A DNA stretch of 9,176 bases from NCBI GenBank assembly GCA_002353635.1, contig DEKA01000013.1:1-9176 (forward strand), in the 5' to 3' direction. This DNA is from Lachnospiraceae bacterium UBA2734 (lineage in GTDB: Bacteria; Bacillota; Clostridia; Lachnospirales; Lachnospiraceae). Below, piece after piece: positions 6,074-9,176 of the stretch. Position 1 is the stretch's first letter; every line of letters begins with the position of its first letter. The notes beneath the pieces were generated by a model. The model had not been told where the DNA came from. It searched no databases and saw nothing but the letters and a program-made list of their open reading frames with translations. The position numbers and the translations under genes are program-made.

Positions 6074-6102
6074 AGCTATACTCTGCCGGACTTTTGTATT
6101 TA

Positions 6103-6150
6103 TTCAGCACACCCGGACAGCACCGAAGGTTCTCGGGATGGTGCGCTGAA
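6103..6150 (+). promoter_or_regulatory. stem-loop 2 between glnA and gltB
   Basis: TTCAGCACACC at 6103-6113 and GGTGCGCTGAA at 6140-6150 pair at 10 of 11 positions. Inner CCGA and TCGG may extend the fold. Ten bases later a T5 run occurs at 6160-6164, preceded by a small AACAG-ATA-CTGTT hairpin, giving a weak terminator-like arrangement 40 nt before gltB. The adjacent TATAAA has no good -35 partner, so a separate gltB promoter is not shown. This and stem-loop 1 fill most of the 221-bp gap. Confidence 0.4.
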
Positions 6151-6204
6151 CAGATACTGTTTTTATAAACAACCCATCACCCCACCAAAGATAGAGAGAA
6201 GAAT

Positions 6205-9176
6205 ATGAGAAAAGAATACAGGAATCAAACGGGGACGCGGATCGATTATTCTCATCTGATCGACGAGCATGATGCCTGCGGAATCGGAACCATTGTCAAT
6301 ATCGATGGTCATCCTGATCACGCGGTTCTTAATGATGCTCTGAATATCGTTGAGAAGCTCGAGCACAGGGCAGGAAAAGATGCCACCGGCAAGGTCGGCG
6401 ACGGCGTCGGCATCCTGACCCAGATTCCGCATGCGTTCATGAAGAGCGCAGCGCTGAAGGAAGGAATTCAGCTGAAGGACGCGAGGGACTACGGCGTCGG
6501 CATGTTTTTCTTCCCGCAGGACAAGATGAAGCGGACATTCGCCATGCGTATGTTCGAGGTCATCACAAAGAAGGATGGACTGAAGTTCCTCGGCTGGAGA
6601 GTCGTACCCACAAGGCCGCAGATTCTCGGCGCACCTGCGAGGGACTGCATGCCCTGCATTATGCAGTGCTTTATTGAAAGACCTGAGGGGACAGAGCGCG
6701 GCATTGCGTTCGACCGTCTCCTCTATGTAGTCAGAAGAGAGTTCGAGCAGTCCTCTGACGACACTTATATCTGTTCGCTCTCCTCGAGAACGATCGTCTA
6801 CAAGGGCATGTTCCTTGTAAAGCAGCTGCGCGGCTTCTATGAGGATCTTCAGGATTCCTCCTATCAGACCGCAATTGCCATCGTGCACTCGAGATTTTCA
6901 ACGAACACGACGCCCTCCTGGAACAGGGCACATCCGTACCGCATGATCGCCCACAACGGCGAGATCAACACGATCAGAGGCAATATCGACCGTATGCTCG
7001 CCCGCGAAGAGACGATGACAAGCCCTGTCATGGAGAAGGACATCGACAAGATTTTCCCTGTCGTATCGACCACCGGATCTGACTCCGCGATGCTCGACAA
7101 CACACTGGAATTCCTGTACATGAACGGCATGGATCTCCCCCTTGCCGTTATGATCACGATTCCGGAGCCGTGGAAGCACAACCGATTCATGAACCAGGCG
7201 CGCAAGGACTTCTATCACTACTATGCGACGATGATGGAGCCGTGGGACGGCCCTGCCGCCATTCTCTTCTCCGACGGCGATCTGGTCGGTGCAACGCTCG
7301 ACAGAAACGGTCTTCGTCCCTCCAGATACTACATCACGGATGACGGAAGACTCATTCTTGCCTCCGAGGTCGGCGTCCTTGATATCGCACCGGAGCACAT
7401 CCTGCAGAAGTCGAGGCTTGAGCCCGGAAAGATCCTTCTCGTGGACACGAAGCAGGGAAGGATTATTTCCGATGAGGAGTGCAAGGAGCACTATGCCCAC
7501 AGACAGCCCTACGGCGAGTGGCTCGACCGCAACCTCCTGCACCTTACGAATCTCCCGATTCCGAACAAGAAGATTCCGGGACACACACAGGAACTCAGAG
7601 ACAAGCTGTACAAGGTCTTCGGTTACACCTACGAGGATGTGCGCGACGAGATCCTGCCGATGGCACTCAACGGCGTCGAGCCGACCATGTCCATGGGCCA
7701 TGATGTCCCGCTGGCAGTCCTGTCAAAGCAGCACCAGCTCCTGTTCAACTATTTCAAGCAGCTCTTTGCACAGGTGACCAACCCGCCCATCGACTCCCTG
7801 CGTGAGAAGATTGTCACGGATACAACCGTGTATATAGGTTCTGATGGTGACCTGCTCAATGAAAAGAGCGGCAACTGCACAGTGCTCGAAGTCAACGACC
7901 CGATACTGACGGGCGTAGACCTCATGAAAATAAAGTCGCTCGATCAGCCCGGCTTCCACGCCGAGACAGTGTCTCTCCTGTATTACAAGAATACTTCTCT
8001 CGAGAAGGCGCTGCGCCAGCTCAACATCACCGTGGACCGTGCAGCGGCGAACGGCTACAACATCATCATCCTCTCCGACAGGGGAGTGGATGAAAACCAC
8101 GTGCCGATTCCGTCTCTTCTTGCTGTCTCCTCCGTTGAGCAGCACCTGATTGAGACGAAGAAGAGGACAGCGGTTTCTCTTATTCTCGAGTCCGCTGAAC
8201 CCAGAGATGTGCACCAGATCGCAGCACTTCTTGGCTTTGGTGCCCGCGCCGTAAACCCTTACCTCGCGCACGAGTGCATCGCAGAGCTCATCGACGCCGG
8301 TATTCTGGACAAGGATTACCACACAGCCATCGAGGACTACAACAAGGCGCTCCTGAGCGGCGTCGTCAAGATTGCGGCCAAGATGGGCATTTCGACGATT
8401 CAGTCCTATCAGTCCGCCCGTATTTTCGAGGCGGTCGGACTTAGCAAAGAGCTGACGGACCAGTACTTCCCCGGCACGGTGTCGCAGGTCGGCGGCATTG
8501 GCATTAAGGAGATTGAGGACGGCATTACCTTCCGTCACGATCACGCCTTTGATCCGCTGGGCCTTCCTGTGGATACGACCCTCGATTCTGTCGGCTTCCA
8601 CTGCCTGAGAAGCGGCAATGACAAGGAGGATCATCTCTACACACCCGAGGCCATTGTCACGCTTCAGCGCGCAGTGCGGGACAACAGCTATGCCGAGTTC
8701 AAACAGTATACAGATATGATCGACGACCCGAAGAGACCGCACACGCTTCGCGCTCTCCTGGATCTCGTTCCGCAGGGCGCACCCGTCCCGATCGATGAGG
8801 TGGAGCCTGCTTCCGAGATCGTGAAGAGATTCAAGACGGGCGCTATGTCCTACGGATCCATCTCTCAGGAGGCGCACGAGACGATGGCCATCGCCATGAA
8901 TACGCTCGGCGGCAAATCCAACACAGGTGAGGGCGGCGAGGATCCCGCCCGCTACGGCACGATCAGAAACAGTGCGATCAAGCAGGTGGCCTCCGGAAGA
9001 TTTGGCGTGACCAGTGCATATCTTTGCAGTGCAAAGGAGATTCAGATCAAGATGGCGCAGGGCGCAAAGCCTGGCGAGGGCGGCAACCTCCCCGGCAAGA
9101 AGGTGTACCCGTGGGTCGCTGCGACGAGATATTCGACGCCCGGCGTATCGCTCATCTCCCCGCCGCCGCACCATGA
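6205..9176 (+). CDS. gltB: glutamate synthase (GOGAT) large subunit, N-terminal 990 residues
   Basis: The frame is open from ATG 6205 to the window edge, giving 990 residues of a protein normally near 1500. GOGAT turns glutamine and 2-oxoglutarate into two glutamates. The N-terminal Ntn amidotransferase domain begins after a 24-residue propeptide: in DEHDACGIG, Cys25 should become the N-terminal nucleophile after cleavage. HSRFSTNTTPSW (228-239), HNGEIN (250-255) and GSDSAMLDN (291-299) form its glutamine site. The central domain contains QVTNPPIDSLREK (about 523-535). The FMN/synthase domain shows TGAMSYGSIS (878-887), GGKSNTGEGGEDP (902-914) and GAKPGEGGNLPGKK (954-967), and the visible part ends SPPPHH. 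The 3Fe-4S cysteines and C-terminal domain lie outside. The ribosome binding site is only a weak purine run (GAGAGAAG). Stem-loops and TTGTAT half-sites upstream suggest control with glnA. Confidence 0.96.
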   Translation, partial: MRKEYRNQTGTRIDYSHLIDEHDACGIGTIVNIDGHPDHAVLNDALNIVEKLEHRAGKDATGKVGDGVGILTQIPHAFMKSAALKEGIQLKDARDYGVGMFFFPQDKMKRTFAMRMFEVITKKDGLKFLGWRVVPTRPQILGAPARDCMPCIMQCFIERPEGTERGIAFDRLLYVVRREFEQSSDDTYICSLSSRTIVYKGMFLVKQLRGFYEDLQDSSYQTAIAIVHSRFSTNTTPSWNRAHPYRMIAHNGEINTIRGNIDRMLAREETMTSPVMEKDIDKIFPVVSTTGSDSAMLDNTLEFLYMNGMDLPLAVMITIPEPWKHNRFMNQARKDFYHYYATMMEPWDGPAAILFSDGDLVGATLDRNGLRPSRYYITDDGRLILASEVGVLDIAPEHILQKSRLEPGKILLVDTKQGRIISDEECKEHYAHRQPYGEWLDRNLLHLTNLPIPNKKIPGHTQELRDKLYKVFGYTYEDVRDEILPMALNGVEPTMSMGHDVPLAVLSKQHQLLFNYFKQLFAQVTNPPIDSLREKIVTDTTVYIGSDGDLLNEKSGNCTVLEVNDPILTGVDLMKIKSLDQPGFHAETVSLLYYKNTSLEKALRQLNITVDRAAANGYNIIILSDRGVDENHVPIPSLLAVSSVEQHLIETKKRTAVSLILESAEPRDVHQIAALLGFGARAVNPYLAHECIAELIDAGILDKDYHTAIEDYNKALLSGVVKIAAKMGISTIQSYQSARIFEAVGLSKELTDQYFPGTVSQVGGIGIKEIEDGITFRHDHAFDPLGLPVDTTLDSVGFHCLRSGNDKEDHLYTPEAIVTLQRAVRDNSYAEFKQYTDMIDDPKRPHTLRALLDLVPQGAPVPIDEVEPASEIVKRFKTGAMSYGSISQEAHETMAIAMNTLGGKSNTGEGGEDPARYGTIRNSAIKQVASGRFGVTSAYLCSAKEIQIKMAQGAKPGEGGNLPGKKVYPWVAATRYSTPGVSLISPPPHH

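Noticed and set aside
6141..6169. Separate gltB promoter using TATAAA at 6164-6169
   Set aside because: No acceptable -35 box lies 16-18 bp upstream, so a promoter cannot be supported from sequence.
6017..6208. 63-codon plus-strand ORF ending in an ATGA overlap with the gltB start
   Set aside because: It has only a weak CAGG ribosome site, no recognisable domain, and runs through the two stem-loops that better explain this spacer. The ATGA overlap could allow translational coupling, but nothing else supports coding.
7723..9174. 483-codon minus-strand ORF antisense to gltB
   Set aside because: It lies wholly opposite a convincing GltB reading frame, has no family motifs or proper start signal, and reflects the codon bias of gltB.

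Overview
This window looks like chromosomal DNA of a Gram-positive anaerobe of the phylum Bacillota, probably close to Lachnospiraceae. The reasons are the 700-residue type III glutamine synthetase, the 527-residue short form of AsnB, AGGAGG-type ribosome binding sites, TTGACA-type promoters and a moderately high GC content. The organism is inferred from protein style and signals, not from a database match. No mobile element, CRISPR array, tRNA or rRNA is visible.

Layout. Positions 1-510 (+) hold the tail of azlC and a complete azlD, the two subunits of a branched-chain amino acid exporter. Positions 650-1543 (+) hold a proline iminopeptidase-like alpha/beta hydrolase. Positions 1544-1841 are a convergent intergenic region with a degenerate ~53-bp tandem repeat and an 18-bp stem that reads as a C(UUCG)G hairpin on the minus strand, so it probably ends the asnB transcript. 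Positions 1842-3425 (-) encode glutamine-hydrolysing asparagine synthetase, asnB. Positions 3426-3880 are a 455-bp divergent control region. Positions 3881-5983 (+) encode type III glutamine synthetase. After a 221-bp structured gap, 6205 to the window end (+) encodes the first 990 residues of the glutamate synthase large subunit, gltB, which runs off the edge.

The right-hand two thirds is a nitrogen-assimilation cluster. GlnA makes glutamine from glutamate and ammonium, GltB (GOGAT) turns glutamine plus 2-oxoglutarate into two glutamates, and AsnB spends glutamine amide nitrogen on asparagine. The left part (amino acid export, terminal proline cleavage) also concerns amino acids, but nothing shows co-regulation.

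The coding genes are recognisable families. The unusual content is in the non-coding DNA. The asnB leader appears to be one ~121-nt multi-tier hairpin that starts almost at the predicted transcription start and ends in U6, like an attenuator. The glnA leader carries a 17-bp hairpin just before its Shine-Dalgarno. The glnA-gltB gap carries two more hairpins with a competing pairing. The divergent promoters share GTCTTGACA, and a TTGTAT-N6-ATACAA dyad sits next to the glnA -35 box, with more half-sites in the asnB leader and upstream of gltB. Together these suggest combined transcriptional and RNA-level control of glutamine and asparagine metabolism. No known riboswitch or T-box consensus was recognised.
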